From Acidaminobacter sp. JC074 (GTDB lineage Bacteria; Bacillota; Clostridia; Peptostreptococcales; Acidaminobacteraceae): a stretch of 64,000 nt of DNA. Where the stretch lies: positions 186,001-250,000 of the forward strand of contig NZ_VANV01000005.1 in the NCBI RefSeq assembly GCF_022496765.1, written 5' to 3'. A program made the translations under genes and the position numbers. The notes beneath the pieces were generated by a model. The model made no database searches. It saw only the letters and a list, made by a program, of their open reading frames with translations, and was not told where the DNA came from. Each line of letters starts with the position of its first letter. Position 1 is the first letter of the stretch. Positions 8,996 through 16,945 of the stretch are shown here, one piece after another.

Positions 8996-9751
8996 TTATA
9001 ATGCTAATTCTCTACCTTTGAAGTAGTTAACACCTGCGATTAAAATACCACCGCCAACAAAGTTACCTAATGTTACAACACCGAAGTTTGTTAAGATACC
9101 AGCGATTGTAATCTCAGCACCATTTAAGTAACCCATTGATAAGTAGAACATGTTTGCAACGATATGCTCTGTACCACTTAAAACGAATACACAAATTGGG
9201 AACCAAATTGCTAAAATCTTACCTGTAACATCATTTGCACTGTAAGCCATCATAACACCTGAACATACGATGATGTTACATAGTACTGCAGAAATAAACA
9301 TCTGACTAATTGGCATAGTTGTCTTAGCTACAGAAACCTTTGCAACAATTTCTAGCATATGGTCACTGAAGATACCAGCACCTGTACTTAATGCAGCCAT
9401 AATAACAGCACCTAGAAGGTTTGAACAGATAACGATAGCCAGTACTTTCATAAAGGCACCTAATTTTACTTCCTTCTTGTAAACAGCAAGTATTGCCATA
9501 CAGTCACTCGTAAATAACTCACTACCTAATAATAAGATTGCGATGATACCTGTAGGGAATACTAAAGCGCCTAAGAATTTACCTAAGCCTGGGTCAGCTG
9601 TATAAGCTACTAACTTGAAGTAACCAATTGCACCTGTTGCAATAAACATACCAGCTAAGATACCTTGTAAAATAAGTAATCTAGCAGTTTTTTCAGTCTT
9701 AGACTTACCTGCTTTGACGATATAATCGACAAGTTGAATCAATGATTTCAT
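8996..9751 (-). CDS. formate/nitrite transporter family channel (FocA/NirC/HSC type)
   Basis: Pentameric membrane channel for small monovalent anions such as formate, nitrite or hydrosulfide. The ATG at 9751 is preceded by GGAGG and gives 251 residues; an upstream start at 9796 would add 15 residues with no ribosome binding site. Six membrane segments are visible. Family marks are the omega-loop region (LLGSELFTSDCM) and the central-pore histidine motif (SGTEHIVANMF). The residue after ELFT is Ser-Asp-Cys rather than the usual Gly-Asn, so the substrate is left open. It is monocistronic with a strong terminator. Confidence 0.9.
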   Translation of the reverse strand: MKSLIQLVDYIVKAGKSKTEKTARLLILQGILAGMFIATGAIGYFKLVAYTADPGLGKFLGALVFPTGIIAILLLGSELFTSDCMAILAVYKKEVKLGAFMKVLAIVICSNLLGAVIMAALSTGAGIFSDHMLEIVAKVSVAKTTMPISQMFISAVLCNIIVCSGVMMAYSANDVTGKILAIWFPICVFVLSGTEHIVANMFYLSMGYLNGAEITIAGILTNFGVVTLGNFVGGGILIAGVNYFKGRELAL

Positions 9752-9885
9752 TTTATCCTCCAAAAAATTAAATAATATCCTTTCGAAGAATATCACACTT
9801 GGATGAATTATACAAGAAAAATTTCAACATAATACAAATAAATTGAAGAAAAAACAAAAATAATAGGATTCGCCTTTAAAAGAAA

Positions 9886-9909
9886 GAAAAACACCAGCGA
9901 ACTGGTGTC
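9886..9909 (-). terminator. intrinsic terminator with TTCG tetraloop
   Basis: Stem ACACCAG/CTGGTGT closed by TTCG and followed by T5 on the minus strand, just past the stop of the 9916 gene. Confidence 0.9.
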
Positions 9910-9915
9910 TAAAGC

Positions 9916-10437
9916 TTACTTTGAAACTTCTTGTAACTTTTCTTGAATGTATTGATTCATTTCAATATCACCGATCATGACACTGTCATCAACAAAGCTT
10001 GTTCTAATTCTAAAGAAGTTAATAAACAGCTTGTTATCGATGATTCTGTATTCATCATCGTGAATTGGTGAGAAGTATACTTCTAATGTTTCATACTTTG
10101 AATCTGATAACTTATCTACCATAGCATCTAAGTTTAACTTTTTAATAGGTGTGATCATTGAAGCTGTTAACTCAAGATCTTCCATTGCCCACATATTTAA
10201 GTTCCAGAACTTTCTCTCAACCTTGTTACCATCAAATGGCTCACGGTTTTTAATAGCAGAAAGTGCTCTTCTTACAGATTCTGCATTAAACTCATCATCA
10301 TAAATAAGTTTTACTGCATCCATCTCTCCTAAATCATGAAAGAACTTTTCATCTACATGATCCTTTTCGCTTGCAGCAATCCAGAAGAAATGAAGTGCCT
10401 CTATTGCTTCAAGGTTTAACGTAATATTTTTTAACAT
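9916..10437 (-). CDS. hypothetical cytosolic protein
   Basis: I do not recognise this 173-residue protein. It has no signal peptide or membrane helix. The first half is helical and acidic (LEAIEALHFFWIAAS, MDAVKLIYDDEF), followed by RRALSAIKNREPFDGNKVER and a strand-rich C-terminal half (YETLEVYFSP, KLFINFFRIR). The start is well set by AAGGAGGT seven bases upstream, and a terminator follows directly, so it is a single-gene unit. Confidence 0.75.
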   Translation of the reverse strand: MLKNITLNLEAIEALHFFWIAASEKDHVDEKFFHDLGEMDAVKLIYDDEFNAESVRRALSAIKNREPFDGNKVERKFWNLNMWAMEDLELTASMITPIKKLNLDAMVDKLSDSKYETLEVYFSPIHDDEYRIIDNKLFINFFRIRTSFVDDSVMIGDIEMNQYIQEKLQEVSK

Positions 10438-10553
10438 AGTGACCTCCTTAATTTATTCCCACAAGCATCATAGCACTTTACATAGCCAAGTTCAATATCT
10501 AAAGCGTCTTTCCTTCAAGTCTATTCAAGAAAATACCAATAACTTCTTTATAA

Positions 10554-10577
10554 AGAAAAAAAAGACCTTTCGGTCTT
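10554..10577 (-). terminator. intrinsic terminator after the NAGPA-domain gene
   Basis: Stem AAGACC/GGTCTT with a GAAA loop and T8 on the minus strand; the stem overlaps the stop codon of the 10576 gene. Confidence 0.9.
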
Positions 10578-11655
10578 ATGGTAATACAATAAAATTATTA
10601 GCTACAGGTCTTTCATGACCATCAGATGGTTTGTTTAAAATCTGACCCTTAAAATACATAGCTGTAGAGCCACCGCCATCTAGATTGTAAGCATCTTTAA
10701 CGCCTAATTCCAGTAGCTTGTCCTGAAGTCTCTCTAAGGTGATACCTGCAGAGTAGTCTCCTTGTCTACCGTCTACAACAATCACAATTAAGTCATCGTT
10801 GGCATATTGGCCGATAATGGTTCTAGGATGTTTGGTGTTCGCCCATGTAGATGGCAGTTCAATCTTTTCGCCTTTTTGAATGAGGATAGGAATAAAACTG
10901 ACCCCTTGATAAGGCTTCATAGCCAAAACTTCTTCATGAGATTTTGGTACACCACCTACAAGGTCACCTTGTCTGTTGATGCCAACAAAGAACAAGTCTT
11001 CATTTGATTTAGGTACAAATTCCTGAATGACTTTGCCATCAACGACTGCACCACCAATCATAGTTGATACGATTTGTCCATTTACCTTACCAGCACCAAA
11101 CCCGCCACCGTTTATGGCTAAGATTGCACCCGTTCTCTGACCGGCATCTGATGTCGTTTCTAACTTGCCGTTTTCTCCCTGAGCCAAGGACAGTTTAAAG
11201 ACGTCAGAATCAAAGAGTTTGATCTTTGCGATATAACCTCTATAACCCAATTCAGCCAGCTCAAATATTTTAATTTCAGATGTATCACTTAAATAGAAAT
11301 CAATGGGTTCACCAAGTGCTTTGGTAATACGCTGTTCGTAAATATCATCTGATAAATACTTTTGATCTTTACTGCTTTGAATGGTTTGATTGATTTTACT
11401 TGTAAACTCAGCAAATACTGATTCAAAGTGGTCCACCACGGTTTCAATATCTGTCATCCTGATAGAAAGCGCCCTCAAATCCGCAGATACTTCATCTATT
11501 TCAGTATCTATTGGATCAATGGTCTCATATGTAATCACTTCATCATAGTGTTCGTACATGCCTAGCTGTGAGTTGTCAGCATAAGATTTCGAAACCACTA
11601 TTAAGACAATAACAGGTGCCAGTAAGAATAATAGAAAGACCCAAACCTTATTCAT
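10576..11655 (-). CDS. membrane-anchored phosphodiester glycosidase (NAGPA domain) protein
   Basis: One N-terminal membrane anchor (about 4-24) is followed by a helical stretch (about 50-115) and a NAGPA/DUF2233 domain (about 145-359). Diagnostic motifs are GAILAINGGGF, HPRTIIGQ, IVVDGRQGDYSAGITL and the NLDGGGSTAM signature near the end, with RPVANNFIV closing the domain. Family members act outside the cytoplasm on phosphodiester-linked sugars or the cell wall; the substrate here is unknown. Its start overlaps the 11648 gene by 8 bases, suggesting that the two products are made together. Confidence 0.88.
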   Translation of the reverse strand: MNKVWVFLLFLLAPVIVLIVVSKSYADNSQLGMYEHYDEVITYETIDPIDTEIDEVSADLRALSIRMTDIETVVDHFESVFAEFTSKINQTIQSSKDQKYLSDDIYEQRITKALGEPIDFYLSDTSEIKIFELAELGYRGYIAKIKLFDSDVFKLSLAQGENGKLETTSDAGQRTGAILAINGGGFGAGKVNGQIVSTMIGGAVVDGKVIQEFVPKSNEDLFFVGINRQGDLVGGVPKSHEEVLAMKPYQGVSFIPILIQKGEKIELPSTWANTKHPRTIIGQYANDDLIVIVVDGRQGDYSAGITLERLQDKLLELGVKDAYNLDGGGSTAMYFKGQILNKPSDGHERPVANNFIVLP

Positions 11656-12112
11656 TTGGGGCCTCCAATAGGATATTTAGACTATCTTTTAACTCTTCTA
11701 ACCTATTTTCTAGTTCTTGAATTCTAGTGCCTATTTCTGCCTGTATTTCTACAGAGTTAGTAACACTTGAATCAATGGTGTCAATAGATGATTTTAGAGA
11801 ATTTACCTCCAATGAGAACAACTGAATATCTTCATTTAAGTTCTCCACTTGAGATCTTAAGTTTTCGATATCTGTGTTTAAGTCTTTAATTTCTACATTT
11901 AATGAAGCATTTTCTTCAACCAATGCTTGATGATTTTCCAAAGATCTCATTTCAACACGCAACATGGCATCATCAATGTATTTCTTACTCATATCAATGC
12001 CATATTTAACGATAAAGAGCCAAGCTGCTATTAAAACAACAATAATAAAACCCGTTAAAACTCCCTTTTGAATACGCTTCTTTTTCAATTCAGAACGTTC
12101 TACTTCACTCAT
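11648..12112 (-). CDS. single-pass membrane protein with long coiled coil
   Basis: 154 residues: a basic cytoplasmic tip (KKKRIQKG), one membrane helix (about 17-37), then an acidic, heptad-patterned helix from about 50 to 150 (LVEENASLNVEIKDLNTDIE). The topology puts the coiled coil outside. It is 12 bases past the GNAT gene and overlaps the NAGPA gene, whose N-terminal helical stretch it resembles in layout, so a physical partnership is plausible. No family was recognised. Confidence 0.75.
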   Translation of the reverse strand: MSEVERSELKKKRIQKGVLTGFIIVVLIAAWLFIVKYGIDMSKKYIDDAMLRVEMRSLENHQALVEENASLNVEIKDLNTDIENLRSQVENLNEDIQLFSLEVNSLKSSIDTIDSSVTNSVEIQAEIGTRIQELENRLEELKDSLNILLEAPNE

Positions 12113-12124
12113 AATTACTCCATT

Positions 12125-12553
12125 TTAACCCTTTAATCGACAAATGAATCTCACGACATCTGTGATCTGGTCATATTCTTCTTCTACTTTAAAGCCCAAA
12201 TGCTTAAAGAATGCTACGTCTTTTTCTTCTGGAGAGACAATGATTTCGTCCACGCGTTCAGAATCTCTAACATACTTGATCAAGGCTCTCGCAATTCCTT
12301 TATTTCTGTGAGATTCATCTACTGCTAAATGCATAATCTCAACAAAAGCATTGTCTACTCTTCTAACGCCAACAATCCCTATAATTTGGTCTTCTTCACA
12401 TACGTAAAATCTTCCCTGTTCCTTACCATAGATGCCATCTACAGCTGATTTGATTCTACCATCAGTTGGATTAAACATGGTCAATCTCATTAACTTTACA
12501 ATGTCTTCATTTTCAATAATACTTTGGTGGTTTTCCCATTTATATATGTTCAT
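12125..12553 (-). CDS. GNAT family N-acetyltransferase
   Basis: Cytosolic acetyl-CoA-dependent acyltransferase of 142 residues. The ATG at 12553 lies 8 bases after GAGGAG; a GTG three codons earlier abuts that site and is less likely. The acetyl-CoA-binding motif A is clear (EIMHLAVDESHRNKGIARALIKYV), followed by the motif B loop and FFKHLGFKVEEEYD. The substrate is not predictable. It is first in a three-gene unit with the coiled-coil and NAGPA genes. Confidence 0.85.
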   Translation of the reverse strand: MNIYKWENHQSIIENEDIVKLMRLTMFNPTDGRIKSAVDGIYGKEQGRFYVCEEDQIIGIVGVRRVDNAFVEIMHLAVDESHRNKGIARALIKYVRDSERVDEIIVSPEEKDVAFFKHLGFKVEEEYDQITDVVRFICRLKG

Positions 12554-12640
12554 ATTTATCACTCCTCTAATCGAATTAATTGTAGCATACTCCCTTTTAA
12601 ATAACAGTCTTTTAGCCTATCTGTAACATACTGAAATATA

Positions 12641-13447
12641 TTAAATTTTTATGAACCTTCCATAAAAGAAAAGGTATTGTTGTATGATACCTGGATAGTA
12701 ATCAAAGTAGTTTTTTATGAAGTCCGTCTCGTTTTTCGTCACACCATATTTCTTGTCTAAGACTTTTTTTATCCAAGTGTCTATAGGAAAACCATCACTT
12801 CTGTCATAACCAAACAATACAATACAATTGGCCACTTTTTCACCAACACCCTTTAGACGTAGCAGGGTCTCTTTTAGTTCCTTGTCTGACAAATCTTTTA
12901 TAGCATATGGGTCAATGTTTCCACTTGTTATATCCTGAATCAGTTGATGGAGATACTTGTCTCGATAACCTAGACCACACAATCTATAATCGTCTACTGT
13001 GACCTGTATCAAATCTTCAGGACTTGGGAAGTCATAATAGTCTTTGCCTTCTATGGTTTTCAGATAAGTCCCGTAATGAGAAATCTTTTCCATAGCAGAT
13101 GTGATTCTCTTGATGTTGTTGTTAGCAGAAATAATAAAAGATACGATTATTTCAAAAGGGTCTTGTTTTAAGATCCTTACCCCCCATCCATAAGCCATGG
13201 CCTCATCTAAAAAAACATCCTTGCCTTTATAATGATTGATTATGTCTTGATAATCTCTTTCTAAGTCAAAATAGTCTAACCAATAAGGATCTTCAGAATC
13301 TATTTCAATACCATCCTCTAGCTGCCTAGCATATATGACTTCATGATTGGCCACAATCACATACCCCTCTGAGTGTGGATACCATCTAAAGGTTTGACCG
13401 GATTCTGCAATTTGCTTTAAGTTTAAATTTCTATTTTTTATAATCAT
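12641..13447 (-). CDS. 8-oxoguanine DNA glycosylase/AP lyase, OGG1 type
   Basis: Base-excision repair enzyme that removes oxidised guanine. The 268-residue protein has the N-terminal OGG domain (SGQTFRWYP, then the antiparallel sheet) and the helix-hairpin-helix-GPD domain: ISANNNIKRI, then LKGVGEKVANCIVLFGYDR with catalytic Lys204, then Asp223 in FPIDTW. This matches OGG1 (Lys249/Asp268 in the human enzyme) rather than AlkA. No terminator is obvious behind it. Confidence 0.92.
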   Translation of the reverse strand: MIIKNRNLNLKQIAESGQTFRWYPHSEGYVIVANHEVIYARQLEDGIEIDSEDPYWLDYFDLERDYQDIINHYKGKDVFLDEAMAYGWGVRILKQDPFEIIVSFIISANNNIKRITSAMEKISHYGTYLKTIEGKDYYDFPSPEDLIQVTVDDYRLCGLGYRDKYLHQLIQDITSGNIDPYAIKDLSDKELKETLLRLKGVGEKVANCIVLFGYDRSDGFPIDTWIKKVLDKKYGVTKNETDFIKNYFDYYPGIIQQYLFFYGRFIKI

Positions 13448-13536
13448 CTTTACTCCTCTTTATATTTAATATTAACAGATATCTTGTACTTTAAACATGA
13501 GAGACCAAGGTTTTTCCATCACTGATTAATCACCAC

Positions 13537-13565
13537 TTGCTTTTATCAATAGGGCTTAATATAAT
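13537..13565 (+). promoter_or_regulatory. sigma-A type promoter for the ArAE gene
   Basis: TTGCTT at 13537-13542, 17-base spacer, TATAAT at 13560-13565, about 40 bases upstream of the 13615 start codon. Confidence 0.7.
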
Positions 13566-13614
13566 CAATACAATAGCAGCAGCTATTTTACTATTAAACA
13601 TGTGAGGATAGATT

Positions 13615-14577
13615 ATGAGATGGTACAGAAGCATTAAAATAATTATAGGATTTGTAGCAGCAGCACTTTTTGCCAAGTTTATAGGCCTCGATTTTTATAT
13701 TTCAGCAGGCATCATTACAATTCTCAACCTGCAGGATACAAAAAAATCATCTGTGAATGTGTCTGTAAGAAGACTCATTGCAGCAGTTATTGGCTTATCC
13801 ATACAATATGCCATGTTTGAAATCCTAGGCTACAACATAAGAGTCTTATTTATTTTCATTGCAGTCTTTACCCCCTTGTCTTATAAGTTCAAGGTGAGAG
13901 AGGGCTTAATCGTCAATATCGTCCTAGCCTCTCACCTTTTAGTATATTCTGAAGTGACCATGCAGCACTTTTTAAATGAATTCACTCTAGTTCTCATTGG
14001 TGTTGTCATTGGCCTAATACTTTCTTTTCATGTGCCTCAAAAGGAAAAAAGAATATTAGAATTAATGGGTGAGATCGATCATTTAATTAAAGAAAACCTA
14101 CATGCATTAAGTATGAACATCAATAACCTCTGTTTTATTGATGAAGAAGAACTGGATCTGGATAATCTGGTTAAAAAGATAAAAGTGGCCAGAGAAATTG
14201 CCAAAGAACAAATGGCAAACTACTATTCAAAAGACTATTCCTATTATTTGGAGTACTTTCAATTAAGGCTCTATCAAACACATAGAATCAAAATCATGAG
14301 AGAGCATTTGAACCAAACCTTTATTAATCAAGGACAGGCAAGACTACTTAGTGATTACACTTATAAGATGGCAAGAGCTTTTAGTCCTGAAAATGATGCC
14401 AAAGATTTATTAGATGAGTTAAACGCTATTCGTCAAGTGTTTGAGAATCTTCCCCTGCCAGATGACAGAGAGGGTTTTATTGAACAAGCAGCTCTCTTTT
14501 CATATCTAAATGATTTAGAGGAGTTCATTAAAAGTAAAATGCGTTTTATAGAATCTTATCCCAATATCAAATGGTGA
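13615..14577 (+). CDS. aromatic acid exporter (ArAE/DUF939) family membrane protein
   Basis: 320 residues with an N-terminal half of about six closely packed membrane segments (residues about 7-150) and a soluble, helical C-terminal half. The N-terminal order, ending in FHVPQKEKR, and the KKSSVNVSVRRLIAA loop fit the Gram-positive ArAE_1 group, putative exporters with no proven substrate. The ATG follows a GAGGA site. It is a single-gene unit with its own promoter and terminator, divergent from the glycosylase gene. Confidence 0.8.
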   Translation: MRWYRSIKIIIGFVAAALFAKFIGLDFYISAGIITILNLQDTKKSSVNVSVRRLIAAVIGLSIQYAMFEILGYNIRVLFIFIAVFTPLSYKFKVREGLIVNIVLASHLLVYSEVTMQHFLNEFTLVLIGVVIGLILSFHVPQKEKRILELMGEIDHLIKENLHALSMNINNLCFIDEEELDLDNLVKKIKVAREIAKEQMANYYSKDYSYYLEYFQLRLYQTHRIKIMREHLNQTFINQGQARLLSDYTYKMARAFSPENDAKDLLDELNAIRQVFENLPLPDDREGFIEQAALFSYLNDLEEFIKSKMRFIESYPNIKW

Positions 14578-14601
14578 TAAATGACATTCAAAGAAGCCTA
14601 A

Positions 14602-14630
14602 TAACATCCAAGATAGGATGTTATTTTATT
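14602..14630 (+). terminator. intrinsic terminator after the ArAE gene
   Basis: Eight-pair stem TAACATCC/GGATGTTA, loop AAGATA, then a T-rich tail on the plus strand. Confidence 0.8.
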
Positions 14631-14666
14631 ATCAGAAAAGTTTTTTATAAAAATTCTAAAAACCTG

Positions 14667-14695
14667 TTGACAGATAGTAAAATCATATGTATTAT
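14667..14695 (+). promoter_or_regulatory. sigma-A promoter of the rubredoxin-rubrerythrin unit
   Basis: TTGACA at 14667-14672, a 17-base spacer and TATTAT at 14690-14695. The PerR box begins 2 bases after the -10 hexamer. Confidence 0.9.
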
Positions 14696-14696
14696 T

Positions 14697-14717
14697 AATT
14701 TGTAATCATTACAAATT
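14697..14717 (+). promoter_or_regulatory. PerR box (perfect 21-bp palindrome)
   Basis: AATTTGTAAT, central C, ATTACAAATT: a perfect 10+1+10 dyad containing TTGTAATCATTACAA, 13 of 15 matches to the PerR consensus TTATAATNATTATAA. It covers the predicted transcription start of the rubredoxin promoter, a repressor position. perR itself lies 0.9 kb downstream. Confidence 0.88.
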
Positions 14718-14750
14718 TGAAAAACAAACTATACATATGGAGGTACTATT

Positions 14751-14912
14751 ATGAAAAACTATTTATGTGAACCATGCGGCTATATTTACGATCCAGTAGT
14801 AGGTGACCCAGATGGCGGTATCGCTCCAGGTACAGCTTTCGAAGATATTCCAGAGGATTGGGTTTGTCCAATTTGTGGCGTAGGTAAAGAATTTTTCACA
14901 GTTGCTGAATAA
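14751..14912 (+). CDS. rd: rubredoxin
   Basis: Small one-iron electron carrier of 53 residues. The two iron-binding knuckles are complete: Cys6-x2-Cys9 in [10 protein letters not shown] and Cys39-x2-Cys42 in [10 protein letters not shown], with the conserved [11 protein letters not shown] between them. A TATGGAGG site lies 9 bases before the ATG. It sits directly behind a PerR-controlled promoter and 52 bases before reverse rubrerythrin, so it very likely passes electrons to that peroxidase. The gene is intact; it is only short enough to be skipped by length-limited gene calls. Confidence 0.97.
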   Translation: MKNYLCEPCGYIYDPVVGDPDGGIAPGTAFEDIPEDWVCPICGVGKEFFTVAE

Positions 14913-14964
14913 TACATGGGCGTATGTTCAGACTATAACTTAAGATTATCGGGAGGAATTTAAA

Positions 14965-15507
14965 ATGAAGAAATATGTATGTACAGTATGTGGTTATATC
15001 CACGAAGGTGATCAAGCACCAGAAAAGTGTCCACTTTGTAACGCACCAGCTGAGAAGTTCAACTTATTAGACGAAGAAGCAGATTTTGCTGACGGTCATG
15101 TTGTAGGTGTGGCACAAGGTGTTGACGAAAGAATCTTAGAAGGCTTAAGACAAAACTTCCAAGGCGAATGTATGGAAGTTGGTATGTACTTAGCTATGGC
15201 TAGAGTTGCTGATAGAGAAGGCTACCCAGAAGTTGCAGAAGCATTCAAGAGATATGCATTTGAAGAAGCAGATCATGCTTCAAGATTTGCTGAATTACTT
15301 GGTGAAGTAATCACTGATTCTACTAAGAAGAACTTAGAGTTAAGAGCACAAGCTGAGCATGGTGCTTGCGCTGGTAAAAAAGAATTAGCTACACTTGCTA
15401 AGCAATTAAACTTAGATGCTATTCATGATACTGTACATGAAATGGCTAAGGACGAAGCTAGACATGGTCAAGGTTTCAGAGGTTTACTAAAGAGATACTT
15501 TGGTTAA
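14965..15507 (+). CDS. reverse rubrerythrin (N-terminal rubredoxin domain, C-terminal diiron domain)
   Basis: Hydrogen peroxide reductase of anaerobes. In this 180-residue protein the rubredoxin-like domain comes first (Cys6, Cys9, Cys22, Cys25) and the ferritin-like four-helix diiron domain second (about 52-180), the opposite of classical rubrerythrin. Diiron ligand motifs are visible: [35 protein letters not shown] and [11 protein letters not shown]. It is co-transcribed with rubredoxin from a PerR-controlled promoter and followed by a strong terminator. Confidence 0.95.
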   Translation: MKKYVCTVCGYIHEGDQAPEKCPLCNAPAEKFNLLDEEADFADGHVVGVAQGVDERILEGLRQNFQGECMEVGMYLAMARVADREGYPEVAEAFKRYAFEEADHASRFAELLGEVITDSTKKNLELRAQAEHGACAGKKELATLAKQLNLDAIHDTVHEMAKDEARHGQGFRGLLKRYFG

Positions 15508-15515
15508 TAATATCT

Positions 15516-15547
15516 AGGGGAATACAGTTATGTATTCCCTTTTTTAG
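15516..15547 (+). terminator. intrinsic terminator after rubrerythrin
   Basis: Nine-pair stem GGGAATACA/TGTATTCCC, loop GTTA, then a run of T on the plus strand. Confidence 0.92.
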
Positions 15548-15554
15548 ACCTTAT

Positions 15555-15583
15555 TTGACAAGATCAATTAAGACGTGTAAAAT
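15555..15583 (+). promoter_or_regulatory. sigma-A promoter of perR
   Basis: TTGACA at 15555-15560, 17-base spacer, TAAAAT at 15578-15583. Confidence 0.85.
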
Positions 15584-15598
15584 ATTATTAGTACCATT

Positions 15599-15613
15599 TT
15601 GTAATAATAACAA
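15599..15613 (+). promoter_or_regulatory. PerR box in the perR leader
   Basis: TTGTAATAATAACAA differs at one arm position from a perfect dyad of the type at 14697-14717. It lies just past the predicted transcription start and suggests that perR is autoregulated. Confidence 0.75.
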
Positions 15614-15648
15614 TTTTAGATTAATGATAAGAAAGGAAAGGTGCTTAC

Positions 15649-16071
15649 ATGAAAATGTCAATTGATGAAATAAAGAAACACTTGGCTGAGCATGGTGTAA
15701 AAGCGTCTTTACCAAGAGTAAAAATCTATGAATATCTAAACACATACAGGTCTCATCCAACAGTGGATGAAATCTATAACGCATTATCAGATGAGCTTAT
15801 TACTCTATCAAAGACAACTGTTTACAACACACTTGACTTGTTTGTTAAACACAGGCTTGCCATTCAAGTGTTAATTGAAGATAATGAAGCAAGATATGAT
15901 TCTGATACAAGCCATCATGGTCATTTTAAATGTATCAAATGTAATACGGTTTATGACTTCAATTATGATTTATCAACAGCTGACATTCCATCACTTCAAG
16001 GTTTTTCACTAGAAGAATATCACACATACATCAAGGGTGTATGCGATAAGTGTAATGGCGATGTCCACTAA
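15649..16071 (+). CDS. perR: peroxide-responsive repressor PerR (Fur family)
   Basis: 140-residue metalloregulator. All the PerR residues known from Bacillus subtilis have counterparts: regulatory-site His36, Asp84, His90, His92 and Asp103 (motifs SHP, ARYD, HHGHF, VYDF) and structural zinc cysteines Cys95, Cys98, Cys132 and Cys135. The winged helix with LSKTTVYNTLDLF precedes them. Oxidation of the two histidines would release the repressor. The gene follows its likely targets rubredoxin and rubrerythrin and has a PerR box in its own leader. Confidence 0.95.
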   Translation: MKMSIDEIKKHLAEHGVKASLPRVKIYEYLNTYRSHPTVDEIYNALSDELITLSKTTVYNTLDLFVKHRLAIQVLIEDNEARYDSDTSHHGHFKCIKCNTVYDFNYDLSTADIPSLQGFSLEEYHTYIKGVCDKCNGDVH

Positions 16072-16092
16072 TCCCTACTGGGATTTTTTTTT
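16070..16092 (+). terminator. intrinsic terminator after perR
   Basis: Six-pair stem AATCCC/GGGATT with loop TACT and a T run on the plus strand. Confidence 0.8.
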
Positions 16093-16094
16093 AT

Positions 16095-16120
16095 AAAAAA
16101 AAGAGATCTTTCGATCTCTT
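16095..16120 (-). terminator. intrinsic terminator after deoD
   Basis: Stem AAGAGATC/GATCTCTT closed by GAAA, then T6 on the minus strand; it overlaps the deoD stop. Confidence 0.92.
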
Positions 16121-16823
16121 AAGCCAATTCTAAGGCAATTTCCATCATTTTAGTAAATGCAGTTTGTCTCTCTTCTGGTGTCGTTTCTTCATGAGTAATT
16201 AAAGAATCTGAAACTGTTAGAATACATAATGCATTCACACCGAACTTAGCTGCATTCATATAAAGTGCTGCAGCTTCCATTTCTACTGCTAAAACACCCA
16301 TATCCATCCAAGGCTTCATAGCGTTAGGATCTGCATTGTAGAAGATATCAGATGATAAGATGTTACCAACTGTAACAGGTGTATTCTTCTCTTCTGCAAC
16401 CTTCACAGCCTTGTTTAATAAGTCCCATGATGCGATTGCTGAATAAGTACCGTTGAAGTTGTATTGGCTTGCATAGTTTGAGTTTGTTGAAGCACCCATA
16501 CCAATAACTACATCGTATAAGTTAAGTTCTTTTTGCATGGCACCACAAGAACCAATTCTGATTAAATTCTTACAACCAAATACATTGATAAGCTCCCAAG
16601 AGTAGATACCAATAGAAGGCATACCCATACCAGAACCCATGACAGAAATTCTCTTACCATTATATGTACCAGTAAAACCAAACATGTTTCTTACTGTATT
16701 GAACTGAACAACATCAGTTAAGAAAGTTTCAGCTATGAATTTCGCTCTTAGTGGATCACCAGGTAATAAGACCGTTTCTGCAATTTCAACGCCTTCAGGC
16801 TTAATATGTGCTGTACTTTTCAT
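16119..16823 (-). CDS. deoD: purine-nucleoside phosphorylase, DeoD type
   Basis: Cytosolic hexameric enzyme of purine salvage that splits nucleosides with phosphate. The ATG at 16823 follows AAGGAGA and gives 234 residues; a frame open to 16862 adds 13 unsupported residues. Landmarks of the high-molecular-mass class are VLLPGDPLRAKFIAE, the phosphate-binding LIRIGSCGA, VEMEAAALY for ribose, and the catalytic Asp in TVSDSLITHEETT. It is a single-gene unit. Confidence 0.96.
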   Translation of the reverse strand: MKSTAHIKPEGVEIAETVLLPGDPLRAKFIAETFLTDVVQFNTVRNMFGFTGTYNGKRISVMGSGMGMPSIGIYSWELINVFGCKNLIRIGSCGAMQKELNLYDVVIGMGASTNSNYASQYNFNGTYSAIASWDLLNKAVKVAEEKNTPVTVGNILSSDIFYNADPNAMKPWMDMGVLAVEMEAAALYMNAAKFGVNALCILTVSDSLITHEETTPEERQTAFTKMMEIALELA

Positions 16824-16945
16824 AATTTTCTCCTTTTCTTTTAACTGTATTGATTGTATCATTAAACCTATCTTCTGACTAATGCTTTAAAGATCAGCCA
16901 ATGATTTTTGTAGAGTTCTTACAAGTTAATACCCCGTTTTACTGA

